Positions 32,193-41,554 of a DNA stretch of 60,209 nt are shown piece by piece; the first letter of the stretch is position 1; every line of letters begins with the position of its first letter. The notes beneath the pieces are model-generated. The model saw only the letters and a program-made list of their open reading frames with translations. It made no database searches and was not told the DNA's origin. Origin of the DNA: Candidatus Desulfofervidaceae bacterium. GTDB taxonomy: Bacteria > Desulfobacterota > Desulfofervidia > Desulfofervidales > Desulfofervidaceae. The position numbers and the translations under genes were made by a program. Where the stretch lies: NCBI GenBank assembly GCA_027038965.1, contig JALWFG010000003.1:1-60209 (forward strand), given 5' to 3'.

Positions 32193-33943
32193 TATTTTAA
32201 AAGAAGCTTTTTATAGGCCGCAATTGCCCTTTTGAGAAAGTCCTCTTTTAATTGGCCCTGGGGAGAAATGGTTTCCAGAATTCGTTTAGGGATACGCAAT
32301 TTATCCAATGAAAAGCCTTCTCTAAATTTAAACTCGTATTTTTTCCTCAAGATTGCCTTCCCTAAACGTCTCAATTCTGGCTCTGTAAGATTATATCCTA
32401 AAAGGGGAAGCAAGTCAGCAATAGTTTGATAATCATATACGCTTCTAGCAAAGAAACAAATTACCAGCGAGGAAAGTATTTGCCGATAACACTCCTCATT
32501 GAACAAATTGTGGGCTAGGTTATCAGGGGTTATTTCCTCAGGTCTCAACCTTTGGTCATAACTATATCCTGCTGAATCAAGGTGGCTATGTCGTGCCCCA
32601 GTTAAAAAGGTTAAATGACCACCATAACCAGTATGATAGCCAGGCATTTCATTTTTGCCAAACGCTAAGGCAAAATCCTTTCCTCCATAAAGCTCAGAGG
32701 CATGTTCCGCTCCCCTAGCTAAGGCCTTATAAAACTCACCCTGCTGCCCCACAATATTTCTAATCATAGCAATATAAGTCTTAAAATCTCCCCACGCAGG
32801 TTTTAGCCCTAGGGTTTCTTTTTCAGAGATCATTCCCCTTTCAAAGGCCTCAGTTGCCCAAGCAAGAGCAACCCCCGTGCTAATGGCGTCTATTCCCATA
32901 CACTCCACCGCATCAAGCAATTTGAGCAGACCTTCTGGGGAACCGATTCCAAGCATTGATCCCAAAGAATAAATCAGCTCGTAGTCATAGGAAATAAATG
33001 TTGTTTTGTAAAAGTATGATTCATCTTCATAGGGGGTTCTTAAGGCGGCCAGGTGAATACAAGCAATGGGACAATGAGCACAGGCCAGACGCCGACCTAA
33101 GAAATGGCAGGCCAGATTCTCGCCAGAAATGGATTGAGCCTGCTCAAAAAATGCTTTTTTTAAATTGCAAGTTGGCAAGGCTTGCTTTCTATTTAGAGGT
33201 AACACATTTACAGACGTACCTAAATCATGATATTTCTTTAAAGAAGGGGTATTAAGAATCCTTTTGAAGACTTCGTCATAGGCCCTCTTATAGGCCTTTT
33301 TATCCGTTACTTCCAAACTCCTTCGGCCTCCAACAACAATGGCCTTCAGTTTCTTACTGCCAAAGACAGCCCCAAGTCCCAGCCTTCCAAAGTGTCGATA
33401 TGTTTCAGTAACCACGCAGGCATAAGAAACCAGGTTTTCTCCTCCAGGACCAATCCGCATAATACTCCGTGCCCCAGGTTTTTTTTCTCGCTCCCGAATA
33501 ACCCTTCCCGCTACATGAGTCTTCATTCCCCACAAGGCTCGGGCATCACAAAATTGAACCTTATCACCAAAAATGCTTAAATACACTGGAATATCGCTGG
33601 CACCTTTAATAACGATGGCCCCATATCCGGCCATTCGGATGCTGATGGCACTTCGGCCTCCGGCATGGCTTTCTCCCAGGTTCCCAGTATGGGGAGATTT
33701 AAACATAGCCACTGTTTTTGAAGCCATTGGAAAGACACCTACCAGGGGCCCTACAGCTAGAATAATCGGATTTTCAGGGGATAAAGGGTCCACACCTTCA
33801 GGGCAGTCCTCATGCAAAAGAACGCTAGCGATACCAGCCCCTCCTAGATATTTATCAAACAAATCTGGGCGATGTCTGATCCAAAAGCGTCGTTTACTCA
33901 GGTCTATATAAAGCACCCTTTGCAAAGGGTCGTGATCAATCAT
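32192..33943 (-). CDS. aldehyde:ferredoxin oxidoreductase (tungsten/molybdenum enzyme)
   Basis: 583 residues. LYIDLSKRRF start, YLGGAGIASVLLHE, GRSAISIRMAGYGAIVIKG and GLGAVFGSKKLKAIVV of the pterin-binding N-terminal domain; cluster Cys in CAHCPIAC; later domain with DAVECMGIDAISTGVALAWATE. Oxidises aldehydes with ferredoxin via a bis-pterin W/Mo cofactor. It overlaps by 4 nt the ferredoxin gene upstream, which is probably its electron partner. MoaA in the same core could supply the pterin. Confidence 0.9.
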   Translation of the reverse strand: MIDHDPLQRVLYIDLSKRRFWIRHRPDLFDKYLGGAGIASVLLHEDCPEGVDPLSPENPIILAVGPLVGVFPMASKTVAMFKSPHTGNLGESHAGGRSAISIRMAGYGAIVIKGASDIPVYLSIFGDKVQFCDARALWGMKTHVAGRVIREREKKPGARSIMRIGPGGENLVSYACVVTETYRHFGRLGLGAVFGSKKLKAIVVGGRRSLEVTDKKAYKRAYDEVFKRILNTPSLKKYHDLGTSVNVLPLNRKQALPTCNLKKAFFEQAQSISGENLACHFLGRRLACAHCPIACIHLAALRTPYEDESYFYKTTFISYDYELIYSLGSMLGIGSPEGLLKLLDAVECMGIDAISTGVALAWATEAFERGMISEKETLGLKPAWGDFKTYIAMIRNIVGQQGEFYKALARGAEHASELYGGKDFALAFGKNEMPGYHTGYGGHLTFLTGARHSHLDSAGYSYDQRLRPEEITPDNLAHNLFNEECYRQILSSLVICFFARSVYDYQTIADLLPLLGYNLTEPELRRLGKAILRKKYEFKFREGFSLDKLRIPKRILETISPQGQLKEDFLKRAIAAYKKLLLK

Positions 33944-34350
33944 TCTTCAGTATCCTCCTTGACAAAAGCAAGGACATGATGAGGGCAATATTGCACGCAG
34001 TAACCACAATGAATACAGATCACTGGCTTATTAGTCGTTTCATTCCAGAAAATGGCCCCCAAGGGACAAGCCTCTTTACAGTGTCCACAACCAATACATC
34101 TATCAGGCAAAAGGATGACCCCACCTCCCTTGCGGACTTTAAGGGCATCTACAGGGCAAACTGCGGCACAAGGTGGTTCTTTACAAGCTCGGCATACAAC
34201 TACAGTAAGACCCCGACTCAATCCCCCTCTTGAGCGCACCGAAATGGCCGCCTCAGCTATACCCCCCATGCCCATGCGCCGTTGGCACGCAAACATGCAC
34301 AACTGGCAACCTACACACCGTTCAGTATCTACTACCTTTAAATGTGCCAT
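33940..34350 (-). CDS. polyferredoxin, AOR electron-transfer partner
   Basis: 136 residues with four Cys-rich sets: CVGCQLCMFAC, CRACKEPPCAAVCP, CIGCGHCKEACP and CIHCGYCVQYCP. This is the four-cluster ferredoxin type found before AOR genes and as small subunits of other oxidoreductases. Starts the two-gene unit with AOR. The 216-bp gap to the next gene is a divergent promoter region. Confidence 0.9.
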   Translation of the reverse strand: MAHLKVVDTERCVGCQLCMFACQRRMGMGGIAEAAISVRSRGGLSRGLTVVVCRACKEPPCAAVCPVDALKVRKGGGVILLPDRCIGCGHCKEACPLGAIFWNETTNKPVICIHCGYCVQYCPHHVLAFVKEDTEE

Positions 34351-34566
34351 AACTTTTCAGTATAACTCTTTTTGCTTTTAAAGCAATATGATAAATGAAA
34401 TCATACTTAAAAAATGTGAGATGAGAAGAGATAAGACATTTATACTAATCCAGTATGGGATTTCTTTAAGTTTAAAGTGGGCGCGGAAGTGAGATGTGAT
34501 GGTCTTAAAGGGTTTGAGGTGATTTTTAAATTAATAAATTGCTTGATTTTTTGACATTTTTGATTT

Positions 34567-35610
34567 ATGAAATGCCTGATGAGAAGGATTTTTTGTTGCA
34601 TTCTGCTGTCTTTGATTTTGATAATTAACTCAAGCCTCGCAGAAGAAAAGGCCAGGTCCGCCCCGGAGAAGGTACCAGTTTGTATTCACCTCCTTGATCT
34701 AAAAGAAGGTCCTGATGGCATTCCCATAGCTTATCCTTCCTTTGTCACAGAAGATGAAACTACAAAACAAATATATGTGGTAGATTCATCTCATGGTCGA
34801 GTTGTGGTATACACTGAGGATGGCTATCCTCTATATGCTTTAGATAGAACCAAAAAGGTAGAAGCTCCTACTGGGGTTAGCATTGATAAAGATGGTTTTG
34901 TGTATATTGCCCAATGTAAAACAGAAGGTGCACGTAAGGGAAGAATTACTATCCTAGACCCCTGCTTTAGGTGGAAAAGGGACATCTTTTTTAGCGGTTT
35001 TTCTGGGGCAACGGAATTTATCCCTCGAACAATAGCTGTAGGAAACAGCCACTTTTATGTTAGTGGAGATGGCTTTAAAGGAGTTTTGGTCTTTGACCGA
35101 AACTGGCATTTTTTGCATATTATTTCTCCTGAAGATGAATTATTGGGAGTTAAAGGACAAGCAGATATATGTGATGTTCATGTGGACGAGGATGGGAGAA
35201 TATACCTTTTAAGTGAAGGATACGGCCGGATCTACGTCTATAACAAAAATGAAAAATTCCTTTTTAAATTTGGCAAAAAGGGCGGAAGTAGTGGAAAGTT
35301 AAGCCGTCCTCGGGGTATAGGTATAGAAGAAGACAAACATTGGTTCTATGTTGTAGACTACATGCGACATACAGTAAATGTCTTTGATAGAGAAGGCAAG
35401 TACCTTTTTGAGTTTGGAGGAAAGGGTTGGGGACCTGGGTGGTTTCAATATCCCTCTTATGTCTACGTAGATAAAAGTAATCGCATCTTGGTAGCTGATA
35501 CCTTCAATCAACGGGTCCAAATACTAAAAGTAAGGTTAATCAAGGCCACAAAGGGAGAGCAAAAAAGAATTCTCCAGCCTGGGATTCCTTTTAAGCTCAA
35601 GGTTAAATAA
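34567..35610 (+). CDS. exported NHL-repeat beta-propeller protein
   Basis: 347 residues. Signal peptide (RRIFCCILLSLILIINSSLA), then repeated blades such as IYVVDSSHGRVVVYTEDG, GVSIDKDGFVYIAQ, IYLLSEGYGRIYVYNKNEKF, FYVVDYMRHTVNVFDREGKY and RILVADTFNQRVQIL. These are NHL/6-bladed propeller repeats. Extracytoplasmic; ligand unknown. In electron-transferring sulfate reducers such proteins often sit near cytochromes, but no cytochrome gene is adjacent here. No clear ribosome site. Confidence 0.8.
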   Translation: MKCLMRRIFCCILLSLILIINSSLAEEKARSAPEKVPVCIHLLDLKEGPDGIPIAYPSFVTEDETTKQIYVVDSSHGRVVVYTEDGYPLYALDRTKKVEAPTGVSIDKDGFVYIAQCKTEGARKGRITILDPCFRWKRDIFFSGFSGATEFIPRTIAVGNSHFYVSGDGFKGVLVFDRNWHFLHIISPEDELLGVKGQADICDVHVDEDGRIYLLSEGYGRIYVYNKNEKFLFKFGKKGGSSGKLSRPRGIGIEEDKHWFYVVDYMRHTVNVFDREGKYLFEFGGKGWGPGWFQYPSYVYVDKSNRILVADTFNQRVQILKVRLIKATKGEQKRILQPGIPFKLKVK

Positions 35611-35921
35611 GAAATAAAACAGGTTCAAGATATGGTAACAGTCTAACTTTTTAGGTTTTATAGAAAATATCTTGACGTCTTTCAAAATGTTTAATTTACT
35701 ATTATTTCCCTCCCTTGAACTTTATGAATAGAAAGAGTAGATTTTTTGAAATAAGGATCCTTTGACATTCATGCAGAAGATAAAATTAGCGATTAAATTG
35801 AGCAAGTGTGCATTTCTATTAATTATGAATTGGTACATTTGAGTTGTTATTAAGATTGCTCTTAATAAAGTCCATAGGATAAAAGGACTGCTAATTGGGA
35901 AACATTTGAGTAATGGGATAA
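35611..35921. other. A+T-rich intergenic region
   Basis: About 310 bp with no gene or RNA that I can support. It contains TTGACG and TTGACA boxes (35671, 35762) and probably the promoter of the rlmN-his operon. Confidence 0.5.
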
Positions 35922-36968
35922 ATGATGCTTGATTTAAAGGATTGTGATTTGGAAGGGCTTAAAAAACTTTTTCTTGAGATGGGAGAACCGGCCTATAGGG
36001 CAAAACAGGTGTTCCAGGCCATTTATGCCCAAGGGAAAACAGATTTTGAAACCATTTCTCCACTACCGAAGTCACTGAGGCAAAGACTTTCTGAGGTAGC
36101 CATTCTTAGCCAACTCGTTCCCTCACAAACCCTGGTTTCAAACGATGGAACCACTAAATTCCTCTTTACTCTTAAGGACGGATATTGTATAGAATCTGTG
36201 CTCATTCCCCACAATGGATATTATACCCTATGTGTCTCTACCCAAGTAGGTTGTGCCCAGGGATGCCGGTTTTGTTTAACAGGCAGACTTGGCCTCAAAC
36301 GCCATCTCAAAACATCCGAAATTATCAATCAAGTTATTTGGGCAAGGTCCTTTTTAAAGAGAAAACACCCTTGGCCTCTGCGTAATCTTGTTTTTATGGG
36401 AATGGGTGAACCCCTGCACAACTATCAAAATGTCCTCAGGGCAATTAAGATTCTGCTTGACCCCTTAGGACTTAATTTTTCTCATCGGCGGCTAACCATC
36501 TCTACAGTAGGCCTTGTCCCCCAGATGTTAAAAATGAGTCAGGAAGTGAATATAAGCTGGGCCATCTCTCTTCATGCCCCTGATGACGACACCCGAAATC
36601 TAATTGTGCCAGTCAACAAAAGATATCCCCTTGCCACCCTTATAGAGGCCTTGAAAAGGATGCCTCTGCCGCCAAGAAAGCGTTTTACCATAGAGTATGT
36701 TATGCTCAAGGATATTAACACTTCTAAAGACCATGCCCTCAGATTGGCTTATTTATTGAGGAACATCCCTGTAAAAATCAATCTTATTCCCTACAATCCT
36801 CACTTTTCAACAGAGTTCAAAGGAGCAGGGCTTGAATTTGAGCGCCCCGAAGAAAGGGAAATCTTAAGCTTTCAACAGATCTTGCAAAATAAGGGCTATA
36901 CAGTTACTATTCGGAAAAGCAAGGGGGCAGACATCGGAGCTGCCTGCGGTCAGCTAGATGGGAAATAG
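35922..36968 (+). CDS. rlmN: 23S rRNA/tRNA adenine C2-methyltransferase RlmN
   Basis: 348 residues. Radical SAM Cys set CAQGCRFC after VSTQVG; FMGMGEPLHNY; STVGLVP; SLHAPDDDTRN; ends with GADIGAACGQL whose Cys is the second methyl-transfer residue. N-terminal EPAYRAKQVFQ is typical. Methylates A2503 of 23S rRNA and A37 of some tRNAs. First gene of a tight run with hisI, hisG, TPR, aminotransferase, engB. Confidence 0.95.
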   Translation: MMLDLKDCDLEGLKKLFLEMGEPAYRAKQVFQAIYAQGKTDFETISPLPKSLRQRLSEVAILSQLVPSQTLVSNDGTTKFLFTLKDGYCIESVLIPHNGYYTLCVSTQVGCAQGCRFCLTGRLGLKRHLKTSEIINQVIWARSFLKRKHPWPLRNLVFMGMGEPLHNYQNVLRAIKILLDPLGLNFSHRRLTISTVGLVPQMLKMSQEVNISWAISLHAPDDDTRNLIVPVNKRYPLATLIEALKRMPLPPRKRFTIEYVMLKDINTSKDHALRLAYLLRNIPVKINLIPYNPHFSTEFKGAGLEFERPEEREILSFQQILQNKGYTVTIRKSKGADIGAACGQLDGK

Positions 36969-36977
36969 GAGGTAAAC

Positions 36978-37355
36978 ATGATTCGGCTTAATTTTGAAAA
37001 ACTAAATGGTTTAGTGCCTGCTATCGTTCAGGATTATGAAACGGGTGAGGTGCTCATGCTTGCCTTTATGAATGAAGAGGCCTGGCAGAAAACGTTGGAA
37101 ACGGGATTGGCACATTATTACAGCCGAACCAGAAACACCCTATGGCAGAAAGGAAGCTCTTCAGGGAATGTCCAACGTGTAAAGGAGATTTACGTAGACT
37201 GTGATGAAGATACCATTTTGCTTAAAGTAGAACAAGTGGGAAATGCCGCTTGCCACACAGGCTATCGGAGCTGTTTTTATCGTCGTTTGGAAGATGGCAA
37301 GCTCAAAATTGTGGGAAAGAAAATTTTCAATCCAGAGGAGGTCTATAAAAAATGA
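36978..37355 (+). CDS. hisI: phosphoribosyl-AMP cyclohydrolase
   Basis: 125 residues. [24 protein letters not shown] start; [42 protein letters not shown] with the metal-binding Asp and Cys. HisI without a HisE domain. Third reaction of histidine synthesis. TAGGAGG upstream. Confidence 0.95.
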   Translation: MIRLNFEKLNGLVPAIVQDYETGEVLMLAFMNEEAWQKTLETGLAHYYSRTRNTLWQKGSSSGNVQRVKEIYVDCDEDTILLKVEQVGNAACHTGYRSCFYRRLEDGKLKIVGKKIFNPEEVYKK

Positions 37356-38224
37356 AAAAATTGAAGCTGGGTGTTCCTAAGGGTAGCCTTCAGAATTCTA
37401 CCTTGGAACTTTTTGAAAGGGCTGGTTGGAAGATTAAGCTGGGAGAAAGGAGCTATTTCCCAAGCATTGATGATAAAGACATAGAGTGCAGCATGTGTCG
37501 GGCCCAAGAGATGTCCCGTTATGTGGAAAATGGTACCTTAGATGTAGGAATTACTGGAAAGGATTGGATTTTGGAAAATGACTCTCAAGTAGTAGTGGTT
37601 ACAGACCTTATCTATTCAAAGGCGAGCCGACGTCCCACAAAATGGGTCTTGGCCGTAGCTGGAGATTCCCCTATCAAAGAGGTAGGGGATTTAGAAGGCA
37701 AAAAGGTAGCTACAGAGTTGGTAAATTTTACCAAACGGTATTTTGCTAGTCAGGGAGTAAATGTCACGGTAGAGTTTTCTTGGGGGGCGACTGAGGCCAA
37801 GGTAGTTTCTGGCCTGGCCGATGCCATCGTGGAGGTTACCGAAACTGGGACAACTCTAAAGGCCCATGGTCTTAAAATAATTAAAGAACTCATGATTTCT
37901 TACCCTCAACTTATTGCCAATCTCAAAAGTTGGGAGGACCCTTGGAAACGGGAAAAAATAGAACAAATTGCCTTGCTCCTAAAAGGGGCCCTTCAGGGCT
38001 ACCATATGGTGGGTTTAAAAATGAATGTTGCTAAGGAAAATTTGGAAAGGGTCATTGGCCTTTTGCCAAGCCTTAATGCCCCCACGGTCTCCCCGTTGCA
38101 TACTTCAAACTGGTTTGCTATAGACACCGTAGTAAATATCAAAACGGTTAGGGACCTTATTCCCAAATTGCTTAAGGCTGGGGCCGAAGGAATTATTGAA
38201 TATCCCCTGCACAAGGTGATTTGA
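37352..38224 (+). CDS. hisG: ATP phosphoribosyltransferase, long form
   Basis: 290 residues. [40 protein letters not shown]-binding region [12 protein letters not shown]; then the C-terminal regulatory domain (about 215-290, [28 protein letters not shown]) that binds histidine in long-form HisG. First committed step of histidine synthesis. Starts at the hisI stop (ATGA overlap), AGGAGG upstream. Confidence 0.95.
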   Translation: MKKLKLGVPKGSLQNSTLELFERAGWKIKLGERSYFPSIDDKDIECSMCRAQEMSRYVENGTLDVGITGKDWILENDSQVVVVTDLIYSKASRRPTKWVLAVAGDSPIKEVGDLEGKKVATELVNFTKRYFASQGVNVTVEFSWGATEAKVVSGLADAIVEVTETGTTLKAHGLKIIKELMISYPQLIANLKSWEDPWKREKIEQIALLLKGALQGYHMVGLKMNVAKENLERVIGLLPSLNAPTVSPLHTSNWFAIDTVVNIKTVRDLIPKLLKAGAEGIIEYPLHKVI

Positions 38225-38227
38225 CAA

Positions 38228-38968
38228 ATGAGGTACTTATCTTGGGCCATAATTCTCTTAACATTTCTTATTTCTGCCTGTGCTTCAGTACCCAATAAAA
38301 ATGAAACCCAGGCCCATTTTCTTTTAGGAGATAGTTATCTCCGAGAAGGAAAGTATAACCTTGCTTTAAAAGAACTCATTTTAGCCTCCCAAAGGAGTCC
38401 CTCCAATCCCACCATTCGCATGGAACTGGGTCTGGCCTATATGTATAGAGGGGATTTGAAGCGGGCCGAAAGGGAGCTCAGAAAGGCCATTTCTCTTAAA
38501 GATGACTTTGGTGAGGCCTATAACAACTTAGGGTTGCTTTATCTCAAGATGAATAGGTGGCAAGATGCCCAAAAATGTTTTTTAAGGGCTGTCTCTATCC
38601 CTACTTACACCACTCCAGAAATTGCTTATACCAACTTGGGCTCTTGCTATGTCTTACAAAAGAAATACCTTAAGGCCGAAAGGGCCTTCAAACAGGCTAT
38701 AAAACTGAACTTTCTTTATCTACCTGCCTACATAGGCTTAGGCAATCTTCTAGAGTTTCAAAGGCGATATCTTGAGGCCCTAAAACTTTATCAAAGGGCT
38801 ATAATATATCTTCCTAAAGAAGCGGTCCTGCATTATCGAGTTGGAATGATATATTACCGGTTAGGACAGCAAGAAGCCGCCAAAAGGGAATTTAAAAGGG
38901 TCATTGATTTAAACCCTGGGAGGGCCCTTAGCCAGGCTGCCCAGCAAATGCTGGAGGAAATGCCGTGA
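38228..38968 (+). CDS. TPR lipoprotein (PilF/PilW-like)
   Basis: 246 residues. Lipoprotein signal with lipobox LISAC (Cys 18), then about five TPR units: AHFLLGDSYLREGKYNLAL, MELGLAYMYRGDLKRAE, NNLGLLYLKMNRWQDAQKC, NLGSCYVLQKKYLKAERAF, GLGNLLEFQRRYLEALK. PilF-type pilotins have this size and plan and help PilQ secretin assembly; no pilus gene is near, so the role is open. Ends overlapping the aminotransferase start. Confidence 0.75.
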   Translation: MRYLSWAIILLTFLISACASVPNKNETQAHFLLGDSYLREGKYNLALKELILASQRSPSNPTIRMELGLAYMYRGDLKRAERELRKAISLKDDFGEAYNNLGLLYLKMNRWQDAQKCFLRAVSIPTYTTPEIAYTNLGSCYVLQKKYLKAERAFKQAIKLNFLYLPAYIGLGNLLEFQRRYLEALKLYQRAIIYLPKEAVLHYRVGMIYYRLGQQEAAKREFKRVIDLNPGRALSQAAQQMLEEMP

Positions 38969-40128
38969 TCTCAAATAAGGCCCAAGAAATACCACCCTTT
39001 ATCGTCATGGATGTCTTGGAAAAGGCCCAAGAATTGGAGGTTCTGGGGGAAAACATTATTCATCTTGAGGTAGGAGAACCCGACTTTGATACCCCTGAGT
39101 GCATCAAAAGGGCGGCTCAAAGGGCCATTGAGGAGGGCAAGACTCATTACACACACAGCCTTGGACTTTGGGAATTGAGAGACGCCATTGCTCAACATTA
39201 TAATGCCCAATATGGGCTTTCTGTCTCTGCCCACAATGTGATAGTTACAGCAGGGACTTCTCCAGCCATGTTTCTTGTCTTTGCAGCCCTTATTAACCCA
39301 GGCGATGAGGTTATCTTACCTAACCCCCATTACGCTTGTTATCCCAATTTTATCAAATTTTTAGGGGGAACACCCGTTTATGTGCCTTTAAGGGAGGAAA
39401 ATGGTTTCATTTATGATATCAAGGAATTAAAACGGTATCTTACTGCTCGCACCAAGGCCATTGTAATTAATTCCCCAGCCAACCCTACAGGAATGCTCAC
39501 TCCGGCTGAGGTATTTAAAAAGCTTGCCTGTCTAGGAATTCCCTTAATTTCTGATGAAATTTACCATGGTCTGGTATATGAAGGCAAAGAACATTCTGCT
39601 CTTGAATTTACCAAAAGGGCCTTTGTCCTCAATGGTTTTTCTAAGGCCTATGCCATGACCGGTTGGAGGTTGGGTTATCTTATTGCTCCAAAGGAATTCA
39701 TTCGTCCCATACAAAAGATTCAACAAAACTTTTTTATCTGTGCTCCCTCCATTGCCCAATATGCAGCCATTGCGGCCCTTAAGGAGGCCCAAAAGGATGT
39801 AGTCAGAATGCGCCAAACCTACGATAAGCGGCGAAGATATGTTTTTAAGGCCTTAAAGGAAATGGGGATCAAACTTAATACCTGTCCTCAAGGGGCATTT
39901 TACTTTTTTATCAATGTCAAACACTTTATTCGTTCTGTTTCTGGTCTGCCAAACAGTTATGCCCTTGCCTTTGACATTCTAAAAAAGGTCAAGGTGGCGG
40001 TAACCCCAGGTGTGGATTTTGGGCAAATGGGAGAAGGTTACCTAAGGCTTTCTTATGCCAATTCTCTGGAAAAAATCAAAGAAGGTCTAAAAAGACTCAA
40101 AGCATATTTTGGGGTCCATGAAAATTAA
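38965..40128 (+). CDS. class I/II PLP-dependent aminotransferase
   Basis: 387 residues. EVGEPDFDTPECIK, VTAGTSPAMFLVF, NSPANPTGML, DEIYHGLVYEG and PLP lysine in GFSKAYAMTGWRLGY; ends with YLRLSYANSLEKI. Aspartate-aminotransferase-like (Ib). Substrate not fixed; in this operon it could serve histidinol phosphate or aspartate. GTG start overlaps the TPR gene stop. Confidence 0.85.
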   Translation: MISNKAQEIPPFIVMDVLEKAQELEVLGENIIHLEVGEPDFDTPECIKRAAQRAIEEGKTHYTHSLGLWELRDAIAQHYNAQYGLSVSAHNVIVTAGTSPAMFLVFAALINPGDEVILPNPHYACYPNFIKFLGGTPVYVPLREENGFIYDIKELKRYLTARTKAIVINSPANPTGMLTPAEVFKKLACLGIPLISDEIYHGLVYEGKEHSALEFTKRAFVLNGFSKAYAMTGWRLGYLIAPKEFIRPIQKIQQNFFICAPSIAQYAAIAALKEAQKDVVRMRQTYDKRRRYVFKALKEMGIKLNTCPQGAFYFFINVKHFIRSVSGLPNSYALAFDILKKVKVAVTPGVDFGQMGEGYLRLSYANSLEKIKEGLKRLKAYFGVHEN

Positions 40129-40729
40129 AAGTGTCAAGTTTTTGAAAAGTGCCCTTTGGCCCAAGGATTGGCCAGAAACAAGGTATCCAGAGGTGGCCTT
40201 TGCTGGACGCTCTAATGTAGGTAAGTCCTCTCTCTTAAGGGCTCTGCTGGGAATTCATAAACTTATTAGAATAAGTAGCACTCCAGGTTGCACTCGGACT
40301 ATAAATTTTTATAATTTGAACGATAAATATATCTTTGCCGATTTGCCTGGTTATGGCTTCGCCAAGGTCTCTGCCAAACTGCGGACCAAATGGGGTAAGG
40401 GAATAGAACTTTACCTCTCTAAACGGAAGCAACTAAAAGGGGTGATTCTTTTAATTGATGCCCGCCATGGTCCTACTTCAAATGACCTTCAGCTTTGGGA
40501 ATGGCTTTGTCATCATAAGTTGTCCTCAGTAGTTGTTCTTACCAAGGCCGACAAACTAAAACAATCAGAAAGATCAAAGGCCTTAAAGATTGTCCATCAA
40601 AGACTTGGCCTCTTGCCTCAAGACCCAATTTTGTTTTCTGCCAAAACAGGAGAAGGAAAGGGAGAATTGTGGAAAAGGATTAACTGCCTAGTTAAAAACG
40701 GAGAGAAGCAACCCTCAGCGAAGAGCTGA
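40118..40729 (+). CDS. engB: ribosome biogenesis GTPase EngB/YsxC
   Basis: 203 residues. G1 AGRSNVGKSS, G2 region TPGCTRTINFY, G3 DLPGYGFAKV, G4 LTKADKL, G5 SAKTGEG: a full set in the EngB order. Needed for 50S assembly. ATG 40118 overlaps the aminotransferase end by 11 nt. A GGGATT/AATCCC hairpin with T-rich tail follows near 40788. Confidence 0.95.
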   Translation: MKIKSVKFLKSALWPKDWPETRYPEVAFAGRSNVGKSSLLRALLGIHKLIRISSTPGCTRTINFYNLNDKYIFADLPGYGFAKVSAKLRTKWGKGIELYLSKRKQLKGVILLIDARHGPTSNDLQLWEWLCHHKLSSVVVLTKADKLKQSERSKALKIVHQRLGLLPQDPILFSAKTGEGKGELWKRINCLVKNGEKQPSAKS

Positions 40730-40828
40730 TGAAATTAAGGAGATAAGCAGTTAAGCAGCTCAGGTCGCCATAAATGTGATTCAAAAATGGGATTGAAATC
40801 CCTTTGTTTATATGCTATCTGAAGAGAA

Positions 40829-41554
40829 ATGAAACACAAAGATTATCAGCACACCCTTGAATCCCTAAGCAAGCTTCTGAGTTATATCCTGCGTCATCAT
40901 CCCGATGAATACGGTTTGGTGTTAGATGAAGAGGGTTTTGTGTCCATAAAAGAACTTCATCAAGCCATTATAGAGGACAAGGCCTGGTCGTTTGTCCGTA
41001 AGGCCCACATCATGGATGTGGTTAATCTTTCTAACCGCAAGCGCTTTGAGATAAAGGATGGAAAAATCAGGGCTACCTATGGGCACTCTCTGCCAGTAAA
41101 ACTCCACTATGAGCCTGTAGTTCCCCCCAAAATTCTTTATCATGCCACAAGTCGCAGGTCCTACCCTTATATTCTAGAAAAGGGACTTTTGCCTATGGGC
41201 AGACAATATGTCCATCTCACTGTGAATAAGGAGCTGGCCTTAAGGATTGGCAAAAGAAGAGATAATAAGCCCGTATTGATAGAGGTTTGGGCCCAAAAGG
41301 CCCATGAGGCAGGCATTACATTTTATTGTCCTAATGAATTGATTTATTTAACCAAAAGGATTCCTCCAACATTTTTTTCTGGCCCGTCTCTAAAAAAGGT
41401 GGCAGTCAAAAAACGGGTGTCTAAGGAGGAAACTGCTCCTCCAAGCCCAGCGACATTTGTCCTCTCTCACGAAATGATAGAATCCTTTTGGAATGAGAAA
41501 AAGGCGAGAGCCGAGCGTTATGCCCGCAAAAAACAAAAGAAAAGGAAAAAGTGA
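40829..41554 (+). CDS. kptA: RNA 2'-phosphotransferase (KptA/Tpt1)
   Basis: 241 residues. LSKLLSYILRHHPDEYGLVLDEEGFV is the KptA start with its R-H-H; KRFEIKDGKIRATYGHS; LYHATSRRSYPYILEKGLLPMGRQYVHL with the NAD site. A basic Lys/Arg tail of about 40 residues extends beyond the usual 180-200. Removes a 2'-phosphate with NAD in eukaryotic tRNA splicing; the bacterial substrate is unsettled. Overlaps the permease start. Confidence 0.9.
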   Translation: MKHKDYQHTLESLSKLLSYILRHHPDEYGLVLDEEGFVSIKELHQAIIEDKAWSFVRKAHIMDVVNLSNRKRFEIKDGKIRATYGHSLPVKLHYEPVVPPKILYHATSRRSYPYILEKGLLPMGRQYVHLTVNKELALRIGKRRDNKPVLIEVWAQKAHEAGITFYCPNELIYLTKRIPPTFFSGPSLKKVAVKKRVSKEETAPPSPATFVLSHEMIESFWNEKKARAERYARKKQKKRKK

